DNA of 64,000 bases from Silurus meridionalis (GCF_014805685.1 NC_060887.1:9871963-9935962); one strand, 5' to 3'. Shown: positions 36,151 to 48,780, counted from the stretch's first letter. Notes: a model not told the origin generated them from the letters alone. Numbers and translations are program-made.

Positions 36151-38059
36151 TGTCAGTGCTTCTGATAGTGTTTAGGCCAGCAGAGAAAACTTTGCAGGCC
36201 TTGATGGCCTACCACTGAATGACTAGGTATCCGATTATAATGACTATGTAGCTGAAATTTTCATAAAAAAAAAAATAAAGAAAAATCACAATAGGTAGGC
36301 AAAAAAAAAAAAAGTCCTAAAACACAGATATAAACTAATAAAAATAAATAAATAAATGAATAAAAAAACACCTGGCTTTTAGGAACCTGTACAAAAGATG
36401 ACTGTGACACAGATCCTGAGCTCATTTGGTGCTTTAATTGTACAAATCCCCCAAAATAAACACACTAATATACAACACACATACCAGTGATGTTACGTTA
36501 TAATCACAATGCACTTCAAAGACTATAGTGTCTTAAATGCACATAATTACGAACTATACAGTATGCAGTATGTATTTCACTGTTAACATTGGGGTTTGAA
36601 TAAGAAAATACTCTTGTGTAGCCTACAAACCTACTCAAAAGCCTCTGCATACCAATTTACAGGGTATTTAAAATCTAGTAAAAACGTTTAAACACGTGGT
36701 AATGGTTTTCAGATTGAGACACAGCTCATGACAGTCAGTTTGTCCAAGGGGTCCGTTCCTGACCCATACCCACGATAGTAGGAAAGTGGATGTCTTTTTT
36801 AAAGTACAAAAGGTACATACATGCAGTCACATGTAAATTTGTAATATCGTAAGTGCTCCATGTTAAAGCAATAAACTATATAAAATAGTTAATAGTTTAA
36901 AAAATTGACTAAAAATGTACAGTTTCATACATCATCATTAAAACCTGTTGTTTCAAGATGTGTTCCTGATTGTATTCCTTTGCTCACTGTGGCCTCCTGT
37001 CCCAGCCTCTTTGCTCTTCATTAGGTTTGCTCCCAAGTCACACGCATAGTTTTTAAATACTGTTTGTATTCATCGCCAAACCCAGCAACATCCTCTAAGC
37101 AACCCTGCTGTACTCGTTGAACCTCCTCCAGTAGTGGGCCATCAATGTTTCACACATCAGTGAGTCCTGAATCCATTCAGATGGACACCTCCATTATTCA
37201 TTTGTTCCATCTCCTGCCTCGGTTTCAGTTCCTTCTCGCACTGTCCCAATCACGGCTCACTAAAGATTTGATTTCTCCTTCTTATTCCGAATGGCCCACC
37301 TGCGTTTCGTTGTTGACCTTCTGGTCCATGCTAGCATGCTTGGGGACTGTTTTTCCACCTGTCAGTCTTTTTTTAATGGACATTTATTCCATCATTAGGT
37401 GGACTCTTTCCACCTAAATGTATTACATCCCTTTTACAATACCAGCATAGTAGCACTATTCCTGCCACCCTGAACTGAGACCCACTATAAAAATAAAAAA
37501 AATAATAATTATTATAATAATTATGGAAGTGGGGGTGTGGCCAAGCACCTGTTTGTGAATGGAGAGAAGTACTAGGGGAAGTGGTAATGTAAGAAGTATT
37601 TTCTGTTTCAGTGAGCAGCAGATGGGATAAAAGTGTGAGAGACAAGATGGAGAACAAAAGAGAGAGAGCTAGAGACACAGAGGTGTGTGTGTGTGTATTA
37701 AGAAAATGAAACATCTAAAATGTTAATAATTAAACTAATAATGGCAAATAAAGCTGTTTTTTGCACATGACCTATGAACACTGATAAAGACAGTTAAAGC
37801 AATGGAAACATGGACACACATGGGAGAACATTCTGAAGTCCTCAAAATCAACACACGTAACTCGTTTTTAGTACAATATTTGTCATAAATTTTTAGTTAA
37901 AAGTGCTTAAAACCAATTTCATTAATTTAAGGCCACATAGAGAACCATTTTTTTATGGTCTGGGTCAAAAAGGTTTTAGCACTGACCTAGTGTGGTATAA
38001 CTGACCTACACACTCGTCTGTTTTTTCAACGTGTTTTACAATGGGGTATTCGAGTATTA
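36151..38059. other. Non-coding stretch downstream of the zinc-finger gene
   Basis: AT-rich, with A runs near 36300. It probably contains the zinc-finger gene's 3' UTR; a minus-strand AATAAA lies at 37382-37387. No other gene was recognised. Confidence 0.45.
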
Positions 38060-40224
38060 CTAGACCAATGTCTTTTTCGCTTCATGTTCCCCTTGTGTGT
38101 TTCTTTGTGTCTCAGTCTGATCTTCCTCCTCCGTGGAGTAATGCTCTAATGCCTGATGCCTGTTTCTGGAGAGAGCATCCTGAAAGCGCATACCACAATC
38201 CTCGCAGCCGTAAGGTAGGGATCTTCCAACTTCCTCTCTCTCCGAGTTTTTTCTGCTCGGGAGAGGAGTTTGCTCCATGGGCTCAGAGGATCCTGTCTGA
38301 TCAGCCTGCTTCTGCTGGACTTCTGAGTTCCCTCCGGCCAGGCTTGGCCGTCCAACAGAATTGGGCTCGGTGATAATGCCGTGTGCGGTACGTTGATGAA
38401 AGCGGACCCCGGAACGGTTCGAGAAGCCCTTGCCGCACAGGCTACAAATAAAGGGCCTCTCGCCTGTATGGACGCGCATGTGAACCTTGAGGGCGCCAGA
38501 CTGCGTGAAGCCTTTGCCACACTGTGTGCACTGGTATGGCTTCTCACCGGTGTGAATGCGCTGATGTGCCCGGACACCGGCCAGATGAGGGAAGCCCCGT
38601 CCACAGTAGGTGCATGTGTACGGCCGCTCGCCTGTGTGAACGCGCCGATGGATTTTGAGCGCACCCGACTGGCTGAAACTCTTGCCACATTCGGCGCACG
38701 TGTAGGGACGCGCCCCTGTGTGCACGTTAAGGTGTACACGAAGGTTACTGTGCGAGTTAAAGACGCGACCGCACTCTGGGCAGAGGAAGCCACCGGTTTT
38801 GGACGAGTGCTGAGTGCGCTGGTGCTGAAGCAGCTGTGAGGGCCGCATGAACAGTGCCGAGCAGTGCATGCACGGGTGCTGGCGCTGGCCTTGACCGTCC
38901 TGCTGTGAACAGTTGAAGGAGCGCTGGCACAACAGGCAGGCAGTGAGCGGGCAGTGGTGATGGTGGTGGTGATAGTGGTGGTGAGAGTGAGTGTGGGCGA
39001 AATGGCCATCAGATGACTGCTGGGGATGCAGGAGATGAGGACACGGGTGGCAGCAGAAGCAGGGGAAGGCCTGGAGAGGCGTTGGGCAGATCTGGGAGTT
39101 GGAGGTTGAAGCAGTGTTCGAACTGTGCGTGTTTGTGCCTTTGTCCTGGCTTTCCGGGTTGGACAAGCTGCTCGATTCGCTGTTTCGCTCTTCCAGAGAA
39201 AGAGCCAGGCTGAGGCAGGAGCCCAGGCCAAACGTGACTGTGTTTAGCTCCTTGGATTGTGAGGCAGACGCTTTTGAGGTTCCCGCCTGAGAGGACGAAT
39301 TGTCTCTGGCTTTCAGGCAGAGGGGGTGCATAGTGGATGCAGGGTTGGACGCTGAAGACAGAGGACAGCCTGGACATCTGCAGGCATACGAGCGTACTGC
39401 AGGAAAGAAGGAAATACAGGTGAAAAACCATCACAAACTTAAATCTTTATTATCGTGATACATCGCACCATTTTCAAATAAACATGACGAAATCTGTTAC
39501 TGCAATCTGCAGCTAGGCACTCACACTGTTGCTCATCACAATTTGCAGGCTCCTCAATCCTCTGTCCAGAGTTCGAACAGATTCCTGCCATGTTTTTCCT
39601 CTGGATCTGGCTGTGTGGGTCAATCTGAGCAGGAAAACATGATTTGGCTGCTGGTGTCTCGGGCGCCACGCTTTCCCAGGCAGTGCGGAGAGATTGATTG
39701 TTCGTGCATTTCAGTAGCTGACCAGAGCCAGATGCACTAAAGGCCATAAGGTCACCAATGAAGTTATTCATCTCCAGCCAGGAGCTGGGTGCTGACTGTG
39801 TGAAGAGAAGCACAGCAAGGGTGAATGCCCAGTGGCCCGTAAGTGGAAAAAACATGATCAAAACAACAGCAAGTTCAGGAAGTCAGAATAAAGCTGGTTT
39901 CTGGTTGGACATGGCAATAGATTATTCACAAGCTGGGGAAAAATGTGTTACATGATTTACACAGGCTTACAGCATTCACATTAATATATATATCCGACAA
40001 ACCGCAGTTCGGAACTTGCGGCTTGGAAAATGCGCAGGTTCTCATTTGGAACTTAACTAACAGCAAGTTGCAGATTATCTTAAAATTTGCGGGAACGTTC
40101 AGGAATGTTAGGAATTAAATTTTTCACTAACAAATTTCATACAATTTTTTGAAACACATTACTGTATTAAAGTCACATAATGTCCAAAAGTACCATAGGG
40201 GCTGCGCCCAAAATTTGCAGTCTC

Positions 40225-40271
<47 letters not shown>

Positions 40272-40879
40272 GAATGCACCGAAATGAAAATTCTTGGCCG
40301 AAACCGAAAACGAGGAAAGCAAGGCCGAAAAAACGAAAACCGAAAAAACACCGAAAGAAATTATGCCAATTATTATTACCATTGCATTTATGGCTATGAC
40401 TGTGTACTAACCTTACTAAAATCAAGGCATTTCAATTGCATAAATTAATATTAAATTTTCTAAGAATAAATCAATTACAAATTATGAAAATATTTATGTA
40501 TAGCACATAGCAACAATGCACAGGATAAAATAAATTAAAATTCAAACAATGTCTGTCGTGAAACTAATTGCTGAAATATCTGCAGTTATATGCTTATGAA
40601 CGTGAGTTGCAACAACATTAAACAGCTCAGGTAAACACAACTCTGAAAAATGTCGTCTGCTCGGCATGGTATAACGGGGCTCAACGTGCTCGATCAGCCT
40701 ACGAAACCCCACATCTTCTACAACAGAGAATGGCTGATCATCTAAGGCAATGAATTCCATAATCTTTTGTGTAATGACCTTTGACATGACACTATCACTG
40801 GGAAACTTCCACCACTGACGGAGTGCGCTTCCTCGGAGGGGTTTTGCTTTTTTGTGCCGCACGAGACATACACGAGACA

Positions 40880-40956
<77 letters not shown>

Positions 40957-41437
40957 GTCTCGTGTATGTCTCATATATATTACACACACATACACAGTGG
41001 AACCTCGGAGCTCACGAGGGTTAGGGACCAAGACCGGTCATGAGTTCAATTTTCGCGACCTTTGTTACGCCTTAAAACCCAAAGAACACTATCTAAATCG
41101 ATTTAAATGAGTAAATAACACTATTTCACTCCATAACACTTAATTATTAGACTATTTTAACAATACTTTATGTAAATTAACAGCAATTACAATGCTTAAT
41201 TAAAAACAATAAAGTACAGGTACAGTAAAGTATGCAGTAGAGAAGTACAGAAAATACAGTAATGGGTACCCACTTTATATAGTATGCTGAAGTGTGTTTT
41301 AATGAGATAAACCTTGATTAGAAATGTTAAAACTAGCGTTTTGTGCAGCTCGCGGTTGCTCACGAGCCGATCTGAATGAGAGTCGCCGGTCGGAATGAAA
41401 GTCGCGAGCATGCGAGGTCGCGAGCTCTGAGGTTCCA

Positions 41438-41503
<66 letters not shown>

Positions 41504-43825
41504 GTACATAAAAAAAACTTTCTTTCGGTTTCTCCCATTAGGGGTCGCCACAGCGGATCATCCGCATGTTTGATTTGGCACGTTTTTACGCTGGATGCCC
41601 TTCATAACGCAACCCTCCCCATTTATCCGGGCTTGGGACCGGCACTAAGGCTTGTGCAACCCTATATAAAAGCCTAAAACAATAAATAAGTAGCATTGAA
41701 AGCATGAGTTCACTGATTAAGGCTCCTATTACATCAAACTATACACTGTAAAGCCTCTAGTTGTGTTTTCTGCAGTCTCACATGTTCATATGTTCAAATA
41801 ATAGCTCAGTGGTTAGGACATTGGACTTCCCAGCACCACCATGCTGCCATTGCTGGGAAACTGAGCAAAATCCTTAGACCTCAACTCATCAGTATATACA
41901 GTATCTCACAAAATTGAGTACACCACTCACACTCATTTACATCACAATTATTTAGACAATAATGGCTGTATGTTAAATTATTTTTAGAGGACAGTAAATC
42001 TGTACTGCTCTACAAACTGCACATTCACTGATATATATCTAAGTTTCATCTCTATAGTAATGTCCCTTGAGAACATGTTTTGCTATAGCATTATACATTT
42101 GTTGTTCTTTTTATTTTGTTCTGCTGTTGTGTTTTATTAGTGTCATGTTTCCAGTTTAGCTGATGTTTTATTTGTATTTGCTGATGCAATTTTTGATTAT
42201 TATTCCATTGGAGTTTCACTGTCCATTTACTTTTTTTTTCTATTTTATTTTGTTTTATTCCTGTTGTGTGTTTATTTTTTGTTTTGTGTGTGCGTGCATG
42301 TTTTACTCCTGTGCTTACTTTCTTTATTTCTTTCTCATGCTGCCATTGCTGGGCCTCAACTGCACAGTGTATATAAATGAGATGACTGTAGGTCACGCTG
42401 GCTAAAAGCATCTGCTAAACGCTGTAAATAGAACATCATGTCTCGTTCTGGTTTTGCTGCTTTTATTTTTATTCGTATTTGCTGTTGTGGTGTCTGCTTA
42501 TTATTCTATTGGATTTGGCTCTTCTGCTTTCTTGTGTTCTGAATTTACTGTTGTTGATTTATTTTTTTGGTTCTTTTCAAAACATTTTTTTTGTTTTGTT
42601 CTACTTGTTTTTTAGCTGTTGTGTTTGTTTTCTTCACATATCTCAGCGATGTTAGGAAGCTGGGGTCAGAGCGCAGGTTTAGCCATGATACTGCACCCCC
42701 GGAGCACAAAGACTTAAGGGCCTTTCTAAAGGGCCCCAAAAGTGGCAGCTTGGCGATTCCAGGGCTTAAACCCAACCTTTCACTTTGCTTCACCTGCTGT
42801 GGTGGTCTTTTTTCTGTTCTTTTTTTTTTCATTTCATTTCATTTTTTTTATTTGCCCGTTTCATCCCGGCCCGCCTCTGGATGGTGTTTCTCTTGGTGTG
42901 CAGCTGGGGATGGGTTTTCATCAACAGCCTGAGGGTCCATGAACTTACGGAGTAACAGGAGCTTTAAGAATGGATTTGGACTGTACTTAAGACTTAAGAG
43001 TCTGCTACTTTGACTCAGGACTACAGTTTGCATTTGATCACCATCACTGCACCTCAACATTGTTTATCTGTAATAAATGGACATTCTGTGCCACCCAGAT
43101 GAGGACGGGTTTCCTCATGAGTCTGGTTGCTCTCAAGGTTTCTTCCTCATGCTCATTAGGGACAAACGTACACTTATAAAGAACAATCTTATTCATTCTT
43201 TCTGCCCACATTATCTGTGTAAAGATGCTTTGAGACAATGTCCACTGTTTAAAGCGTTATACAAATAAAAATGTATTGAAATATAAGTCACTTTGTAAAG
43301 GTGTCTATTTCCAATGCCAAAAAATTTGCTTTCTGGATTTCCCTTGAGGGTTTTTCTGTACTCTTGTAGGATTCTTGTATTTTTGGTTTTACTGCTGTTG
43401 ATTATTTGGTATGGTCGTGTTGCTAGTGGAGTTTTCCCGTGTGTTTTTCCACTTCCGGGTCACCATATGAACATAACATATCGTGTTCATACACATAAAT
43501 AACAGGAAAAACGCCACACACACAATTATAGCAGGAAAAAATGACAAGTCACGACAAAGACTTTTATATCTACACATCTTTGCTGCTTGAACAGTCTGGG
43601 TTATTCGAATAACGTGCAAAAAGACAACAACAAAAAAAAAACAAGAACGATCCAATACAGTGTAATATAATACTCTTCCTTCATACTCCCATGCATTACA
43701 CTTCTACAGTGAAGGCGGAAACCGCTTACTACCCGATCCTCTCCATTTGCGCTTCTTTCTACGCCATCGTGCTTTTTTTTTTGTGTATTTGCGCGTGTAC
43801 TCACAGCGAATCTATCCTTGTCCAT
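38060..43825 (-). CDS. C2H2 zinc-finger protein, 542 aa, three coding exons
   Basis: Coding exons on the minus strand: 43805-43825 (MDKDRFA), 39525-39795 and 38060-39396. Donors GTGAGT and acceptors (TTCACACAG, CTTTCCTGCAG) fit and the phases agree; total length is 1,629 nt. The protein has a Ser/Thr/Gln-rich N-terminal half, a Cys/His-rich stretch with a histidine run near residue 232-245, a finger at about 273-294, then five tightly linked fingers (303-436) joined by TGERPY/TGEKPY-type linkers, and an isolated finger near 495-516 (YGCEDCGMRF). This predicts a nuclear sequence-specific DNA-binding regulator. There is no KRAB, BTB or SCAN domain. I do not recognise the orthologue. The first coding exon lies 4 kb upstream and supplies a better start than the internal Met in exon 2. 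Confidence 0.85.
40269..40860 (-). pseudogene. hAT transposase fragment with one terminus
   Basis: The left edge TAGGAATGCACCGAAATGAA is a hAT-like terminus next to a TA run. The minus strand at about 40545-40790 reads MEFIALDDQPFSVVEDVGFR, RLIEHVEPRY and THVHKHITADISAISFTTDI, a conserved N-terminal region of ZBED/hAT transposases. The C-terminal catalytic part is absent, so this is an internally deleted copy. Confidence 0.75.
40862..40990. repeat. (TA)n flanked by inverted repeat ACGAGACATACACGAGACAT
   Basis: The left flank reads ACGAGACATACACGAGACAT then GTGTGTGTA; the right flank is ACACATGTCTCGTGTATGTC, largely its reverse complement. The TA core spans about 40888-40948. Confidence 0.75.
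40995..41440. mobile_element. Short inverted-repeat DNA transposon (mariner-like MITE)
   Basis: Ends CAGTGGAACCTCGGAGCTC and the reverse complement of GAGCTCTGAGGTTCCACTG are inverted. Neighbouring DNA is TA-rich, compatible with TA target use. It has an AT-rich non-coding body of 446 bp. Confidence 0.75.
41441..41503. repeat. (TA)n microsatellite
   Basis: About 30 TA units abutting the MITE end. Confidence 0.95.
41516..41668 (-). mobile_element. tRNA-Glu SINE tail, headless copy
   Basis: The minus-strand sequence matches the 3' two-thirds of the SINE at 20092 (GGCGACCCCTAATGGGAGAA, GGAGGGTTGCG region, CCAAGCCCGGATAAATGGGG). The tRNA head is missing. Confidence 0.75.
41799..42430 (+). mobile_element. 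Degraded tRNA-SINE pieces
   Basis: An A-box start ATAGCTCAGTGGTTAGGACA at about 41800 runs into a shortened body without a B box. A separate 3' piece at about 42348-42430 (GGGCCTCAACTGCACAGTG, AAAGCATCTGCTAAACGCTG) resembles the tail of the SINE at 6615. Confidence 0.5.
42640..42790 (+). repeat. Teleost repeat fragment (GGGCCCCAAAAGTGGCAGCTTGG type)
   Basis: It contains GGGGTCAGAGCGCAGG, then GGGCCCCAAAAGTGGCAGCT and GGGCTTAAACCC, a block I recognise as a frequent fish repeat associated with tRNA-like sequences. Family not assigned. Confidence 0.45.
43062..43282 (+). mobile_element. L2-like LINE 3' tail fragment
   Basis: Blocks GCCACCCAGATGAGGACGGG, GTCTGGTTGCTCTCAAGG and TGCTTTGAGACAATGTC match the 3' UTR of the LINEs at 25150 and 32023. 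Confidence 0.75.
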
Positions 43826-44000
43826 TACACTGTACTGCTGCCTTTATAGCCAAACTCATAGCAATGTCATGTTTAAGAATATGTAGCGGTCGTGCAGCTG
43901 TTGATACTCCGCCATCTTTCCTTCTCTAGCGGTACATCACTTCCGGATGCTGCTCGGGGTCACGTGACTCGATGGACACGTTTGAGTTTCCCCTTTCAGA
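43826..44000 (-). promoter_or_regulatory. Promoter and 5' UTR of the zinc-finger gene
   Basis: On the minus strand, in order: E-box GTCACGTGAC, an ETS-type CCGGAAGT, then AAGATGGCGG (YY1/NRF-type initiator element) and a 5' UTR leading to the ATG at 43825. The region is GC-rich with several CpGs and lacks a TATA box, typical of a broadly expressed gene. Confidence 0.7.
43856..43915 (-). CDS. Upstream ORF in the zinc-finger 5' UTR, 19 codons
   Basis: The ATG of the AAGATGGCGG element opens a 19-codon frame (MAEYQQLHDRYIFLNMTLL) that stops 30 bases before the main ATG, without overlap. If transcription starts upstream of it, it could reduce translation of the main frame. If it starts at the element itself, the uORF is only partly included. 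Confidence 0.35.
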   Translation of the reverse strand: MAEYQQLHDRYIFLNMTLL

Positions 44001-46129
44001 CCACCAACGCCTCTCCATAAATAGCTACCGAGTTTACAGCCTCGAGCAATGTGGAAAAAAATATTCATAGCTTCTACCCACTGTGTGCTACTTGTCCAAA
44101 AATGCTTATAAACTCATGAAATAATAATGCATTCAATTAGATACTGGTCTAAGTAGAGGGACAAACACTAGAGGGTCAAGATTTTGAGTGTCAAGGTCCA
44201 CTCTGTTGGTCCAAACCCTATCAGAATCACTGACTTACAGTTTAATATATTTCTGTCCAAGAATAAGTTTTCCCCAGTAATCTATTCTCTTTATTTCATA
44301 GCTCTCCTCTTGTATTTCCAGTAGTGTACATTTATGTTATAGTCTATCCAAATCAGATTTAAGCCAACATACATTGCCAGGGTGAAGGAAATCTGCCATG
44401 AGGACTTCAGAATCAACAGTGTTGGCACCTGTAGCTTAAAATACATGTTGCCTGAAGCTGTTGAGTTGGGGTCATTGGCAATTATTATCAATAGCAACAA
44501 ATCCATTAGCAAATTTAAAGTACCAAGTTAAGAAATATACTACAAGAAGAAGAGTTTGGTGAGCAAAAGTAAAGCAGTTCTATGGAAGTACCAAAAAACA
44601 CAGTCCATATACAGACTTGATACCCTCTTTAACCGTGTGTAACACCCACATTCCTCATTATGTACTAATAAGCAGTGTTGTGCTAGTTACTAAGAAATAG
44701 TAACTAGTTACAGTTACTTCATTCAAAATGTAACTGAATATGTCACAGGGATTTCTGAAATAAATAACAAAACAAGCTGAATAATATATTCAGAATCAAA
44801 AACTAAAATAAGTAGCTAATAAGTAGCATGTAATTCATGTTTGGTCACTTCATGACTTTCTATCCTAACCATCAAGGCTGTTTTGATATATTACTATTGA
44901 CAAAACACGGTCAAGAACAAAATATGTTGTTCTCAAGTTTGCAGAGTCTAGTGAACCTATTAAGTGCTTCTTTGAATATACTAACTTGGCTGTATACCAG
45001 AAAAAATTTAATGCATGACAGAAACACTTGATAATGGCATATATGGCAACACCATATTAATTAACCATGGAGCTACCTAGCAGCCATACAATAACATCTG
45101 CATTTTCCTTCTTCATCTGCTTCCTTTGACTGTATGAGCACACTAGTCAGAGCTTGCAATCCACTGTTTTTTCATTCCACAATGGCTGATAGAGGAAAAT
45201 AAATTGATTTGGTCGAAGATACATTCCAAAGATGTTTACAAAACAGGCTTTTCAAGAAAAGCTGCACATCATATGGAAACATCAGCCAAAACAGTTCAAA
45301 ACTGCTGTGAAGTTTTTTTCTGCTCGTATGCACATTTGCCTAAATGAGATGGTTGATACCTTTTCTTCGCTGTCAGTTCGGTAATGTTTGGGGTTTGGTT
45401 CTGTATGTCAACTCTTAGGATAGAGTGAAGGTGTGCATTAGTGAGACAATTTCTGTGTCTTCTCATACCTGAGAAAGGTTGCTCTCACAGATATGTACTT
45501 CCAAACATGCACAGCGGTTGAGCAGCCTGTAGGCAGAGATGGGGCACTGTTTCAGGAAAACTGAATAGATACAACTAAACAGTGATATTATCTCGCAAGC
45601 TGGATATAAGGGAACTGTGTGTTTGACATGTTTGAGCTGGAGCATCCATAATCACATTTATTTTTTAAGGCTCCTGGCTAAAGTTAAGACCTGGATTTCT
45701 ATGAAATGTTTTGAATTAGTAATGCATGTATGCCTTTATTCCTACTTGACTTTATTATTGCATCCCTCTCTAGGAAGCTATAAACTTCATAGAAACTTCA
45801 TTTCACGATTCCAAATGCAGCAGTTATAGACTTTTGCACAATTTAAAAGATGAAGACATTGACCAAAGTGCTGTTCAGTAATATAAGTATACCAACTTTT
45901 AACAAACTAATCACAGCACAAGATATTTCGTTTTTCTCTATAATACATTAAGTTTTTAGCATAGATTTAAACTGAGGAAGTGTTTTAGACCATTTCAGCT
46001 ACTAAATGCAGCTACTAAGAAAGACCTATCCTCTATACATTTTATTCTTGACCTAAGAATGGTCAATAATCTCTGATCCAAAAATCTACAAGATCTCACT
46101 GGATTGTGCATAGACAGAAGGTTTTTTAA
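44001..46129. other. Intergenic stretch, mostly unrecognised
   Basis: A fragment at about 44672-44760 (AGCAGTGTTGTGCTAGTTAC, TAACTAGTTACAGTTACTTC) resembles a common fish hAT terminus. The rest is AT-rich with no supported gene. Confidence 0.45.
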
Positions 46130-46690
46130 CTGCTCGTATTAACTGGTCTGGAAGTGGAGAACAAGCTAGCTAGCTTCGGGGTTGGCCGACCTCTCCTCAT
46201 GATGTCTAGCTTTTCTTAAAAATGTATTTTTAAGTATGTCCGAGACCAAATAAATTTTTCTTCCTCTGTAGGGATAAAAAAAAAGTCTTACTCAAATGTA
46301 TTCATGTGTGCAGAGATGTGTTTTGCCAGTCGATCTTGGCTGTAACAGTTTACCTCTGACCAACCAATCAGAGGACGGAAATATGCTGACGCTATTCTGG
46401 GATATCTAGCTGGCCCTGTGAGGCGAATATGAAATCTGATTGGTTAAAGAAGCAGACCCATTGATTATAGAGACTAAGATATAAAGGCTAGCAGTACTGA
46501 TTATAAAGGGCCTGCGCAGATTAGATTGATACGGCAGCACATAGAGGCTAAATTCTGATTGGACAAGAAATCTAACATCCACATACACATACTGAAAGCA
46601 GTGCAGCAAAGAGAAACTCTAATAAGAAATAAATTAATAGAATTTCATGGAACAAATATTAGAATTTAGGTTGTCTTTAATAAAACAATG
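46130..46690. repeat. Uninterrupted copy of the segment split by the LINE at 32-36 kb
   Basis: It runs continuously through CATACTGAAAGCAGTGCAGC, the position where the LINE sits in the other copy. It supplies the pre-insertion sequence. Confidence 0.75.
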
Positions 46691-47728
46691 GTGGCAAAAC
46701 CCATCTATTAATATTTTTATTTAAATAACATGATTTACTCATGGTCCAAGCCATATATTCTGGGAAGATGTTTCACTAGATTTTGGAGCTACAAAGGTGG
46801 TTTAAAAAAATAAATAAATCAGGTACTGATGTAAAGTGCAGTCAGCATTCCAGTTCATCTTAAAGGTGTCCAATATGGTTGAGGTAAGTACTCTATAGCA
46901 GGCCACTCTAGATCTTCAACCCCAACAAATGTAGCTTCATGTACAGGGGCATTGTCATTCTGGAAATAAGTTAATGTACATTAAGTCTATGCAATTGTGT
47001 GTCTCTACTGGTACTTTTGACTTTTGACACTGAAGCACCTCTGGCTTGCAGAACAATGCACTTGGCTAGACATAATAAAAATGTACACAATAAAACAAAA
47101 CAAAAAAGTCAAGCCTTTTTTTTATTTGCATTAAGTTATACAATGATATCAATATATTACTGAGAATGACTCAGATGATGAAATTTCTATGTTTAGCCAC
47201 CTTTTTTTTTATTTTATTTTTTTTTTTATATAAAACCTTTATAGCATTTTATAATGTGAAATAATTTTAATAAGTTCAAAAACGGACTCTTTTATAGACT
47301 TTCTACAAATGCCTGATTTTATTTTACATGATTAATTACATAGCTTTTTGTTAGCATATTTGTAGGCCAAGACGCTTTTAAATTTCCTGTAATAATGAAT
47401 ATTTTCTTTGTGTATTTTACATTTTTTTACACAGAAGTGCACCTGAGAGCTACATTGACAAAAGGAATGAATCACCCCTATTGAAACTATGTACTCATTG
47501 GTTTGTAATGTTTACAGCATATATATCCCTTGTCATGCACTTCGCTAAGATGCTGTATGCATTAGTGTGATGGGACGACAACTGGGTAGAAACACATCTA
47601 TAGTGTTATGCCACATAGTGATGAGTGTTGGCTCCTTGTAGCTGCATCAGGTTGTGATAAGGGGCTCCAGCTTTGCATTACTGAGGACCAGAGTTTTTAA
47701 AAAATGGAGTTATAAGAGTTAAAGAACT
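46691..47728. other. Intergenic stretch with a Tc1-like fragment
   Basis: A Tc1-like piece at about 46752-46965 (TCTGGGAAGATGTTTCACTA, GGGGCATTGTCATTCTGGAA) is followed by T-rich DNA. The 3' UTR of the apoC-II gene must lie at its right end; no clear minus-strand AATAAA was found near the stop. Confidence 0.5.
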
Positions 47729-48297
47729 TTATGCACTCTCTGAGGAGTAGATCATGTGGTAAAGCTGATCCTGGAAGATGCCTGCATAAGTGCGCACAGC
47801 TCCTGTTGTCTCCTCATACAAGTTCCTAAAAAAGGAAGCAAAAATTGCACTGAAATGAACAACTTTTATAGTAGGTGGTTATTCTTGAGAGCGATTGCAC
47901 TGATTAGTAGTGTGATGATGGTAGAGGTTCACGCACTTAGCTTTCTCATCCAGCTTGAGATCCTTTATGGTATCTACATATGAACCAGCAACATTTACAC
48001 TGTAATCATAATAGCCCCTCAGTTTGCCAAACAAAGAAGTAACTGGTCCATTTTCCTCGCCTTCTTCAGTCTCTCTGGGCACACGGAAGCTCTCCGCACC
48101 TGCAATAACAAATCACAGACGTTTTTTCATAGCTTTAAGTGAGAACTGTTCTTCTGATTTTCTTTTTAAAATGTGCACTATAAATATAATCCATGGGACT
48201 CCAAACTGAATTTTTTTTACACATGAATATGTTTGTATTATTACATACCCAAGGTGAAGACTGCGATTAGCACAGTAACAATGACCAGCTTGTTCAT
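47729..48297 (-). CDS. apoc2: Apolipoprotein C-II, 102 aa
   Basis: Coding exons on the minus strand: 48249-48297 (signal peptide MNKLVIVTVLIAVFTL), 47937-48099 and 47729-47825 with stop TAA. Phases agree (309 nt). The mature protein has a fish-type acidic N-terminus (ESFRVPRETEEGEE), the lipid-binding amphipathic region (YYDYSVNVAGSYVDTIKDLK, LDEKAK) and the C-terminal segment NLYEETTGAVRTYAGIFQDQ followed by LYHM, corresponding to the lipoprotein-lipase-activating end of apoC-II. In vertebrates apoC-II is the obligate cofactor of lipoprotein lipase on VLDL and chylomicrons. The gene is the first of three apolipoprotein genes on this strand and appears intact. Confidence 0.93.
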
Positions 48298-48701
48298 GCT
48301 GACTACTGGATCTGAGGAGAAAATAAACAAAGCTTACTACTTCTTGTGCTATTTGCTTTCCTTAGAATGTCATCTCCAGTCAACAATCTCAAGAACTTGT
48401 CCCAGAAGTGGATGCTATTCTACTATCATTGCTCTAGTCTAATGGCAGAATATGTAAATGATGAGAAGAAATAGACCCTTTAGAAAATATTTTTTGCTAG
48501 CGTAAATATGAATACAATAGCTACAACAGTTTTTAGGTGCTTTTTTTTTTTTTTACCAATGTGACATATTGCCAGTTGCTCCAACAAGAAATATGAATCC
48601 AAATATTTTTTATATAAACACTATAAAACCATTATGACTGGAAAAAAGATGACTTTTTTCCAGTGTGATTCACAGAAATGAAAGAAGAGCATAATGACTG
48701 T

Positions 48702-48780
48702 ACTCACTGTTTCTCCTCAGAAGGAAGTGTGTAACGTGTTTTAGCAGGTCAGGCACTTCGGTCTATCTTATATATATATG
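48702..48780 (-). promoter_or_regulatory. apoC-II TATA box and non-coding first exon
   Basis: The minus strand reads CCATATATATATAAGATAG (TATA at about 48768-48779), then a short leader ending in a consensus donor GTGAGT (plus 48702-48707). A non-coding first exon of about 35-40 nt fits the usual apoC gene plan. The transcription start was inferred from spacing. Confidence 0.6.

Larger units (their letters stand above)
39962..43804 (-). other. First coding intron of the zinc-finger gene, filled with repeats
   Basis: It holds a hAT transposase remnant, three TA microsatellites, a short inverted-repeat transposon, SINE fragments and a LINE tail, listed separately. Nothing else coding was seen. 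Confidence 0.6.

Noticed and set aside
38146..39231. A 361-aa open frame overlapping the zinc-finger exon in another frame of the same strand
   Set aside because: It is a shadow produced by the GC-rich finger-coding sequence; it has Ser/Thr/Ala/Arg-rich composition and no recognisable domain, while the C2H2 frame is unmistakable.
39439..39861. The zinc-finger exon 2 frame starting with its own hydrophobic leader (MIMFFPLTGHW...)
   Set aside because: That leader is intron: a good acceptor (TTCACACAG) lies between it and the exon, and a first exon at 43805-43825 joins in phase.
44291..44512. A 73-aa frame on the minus strand with a hydrophobic stretch
   Set aside because: No splice context, domain or codon pattern supported it as an exon.
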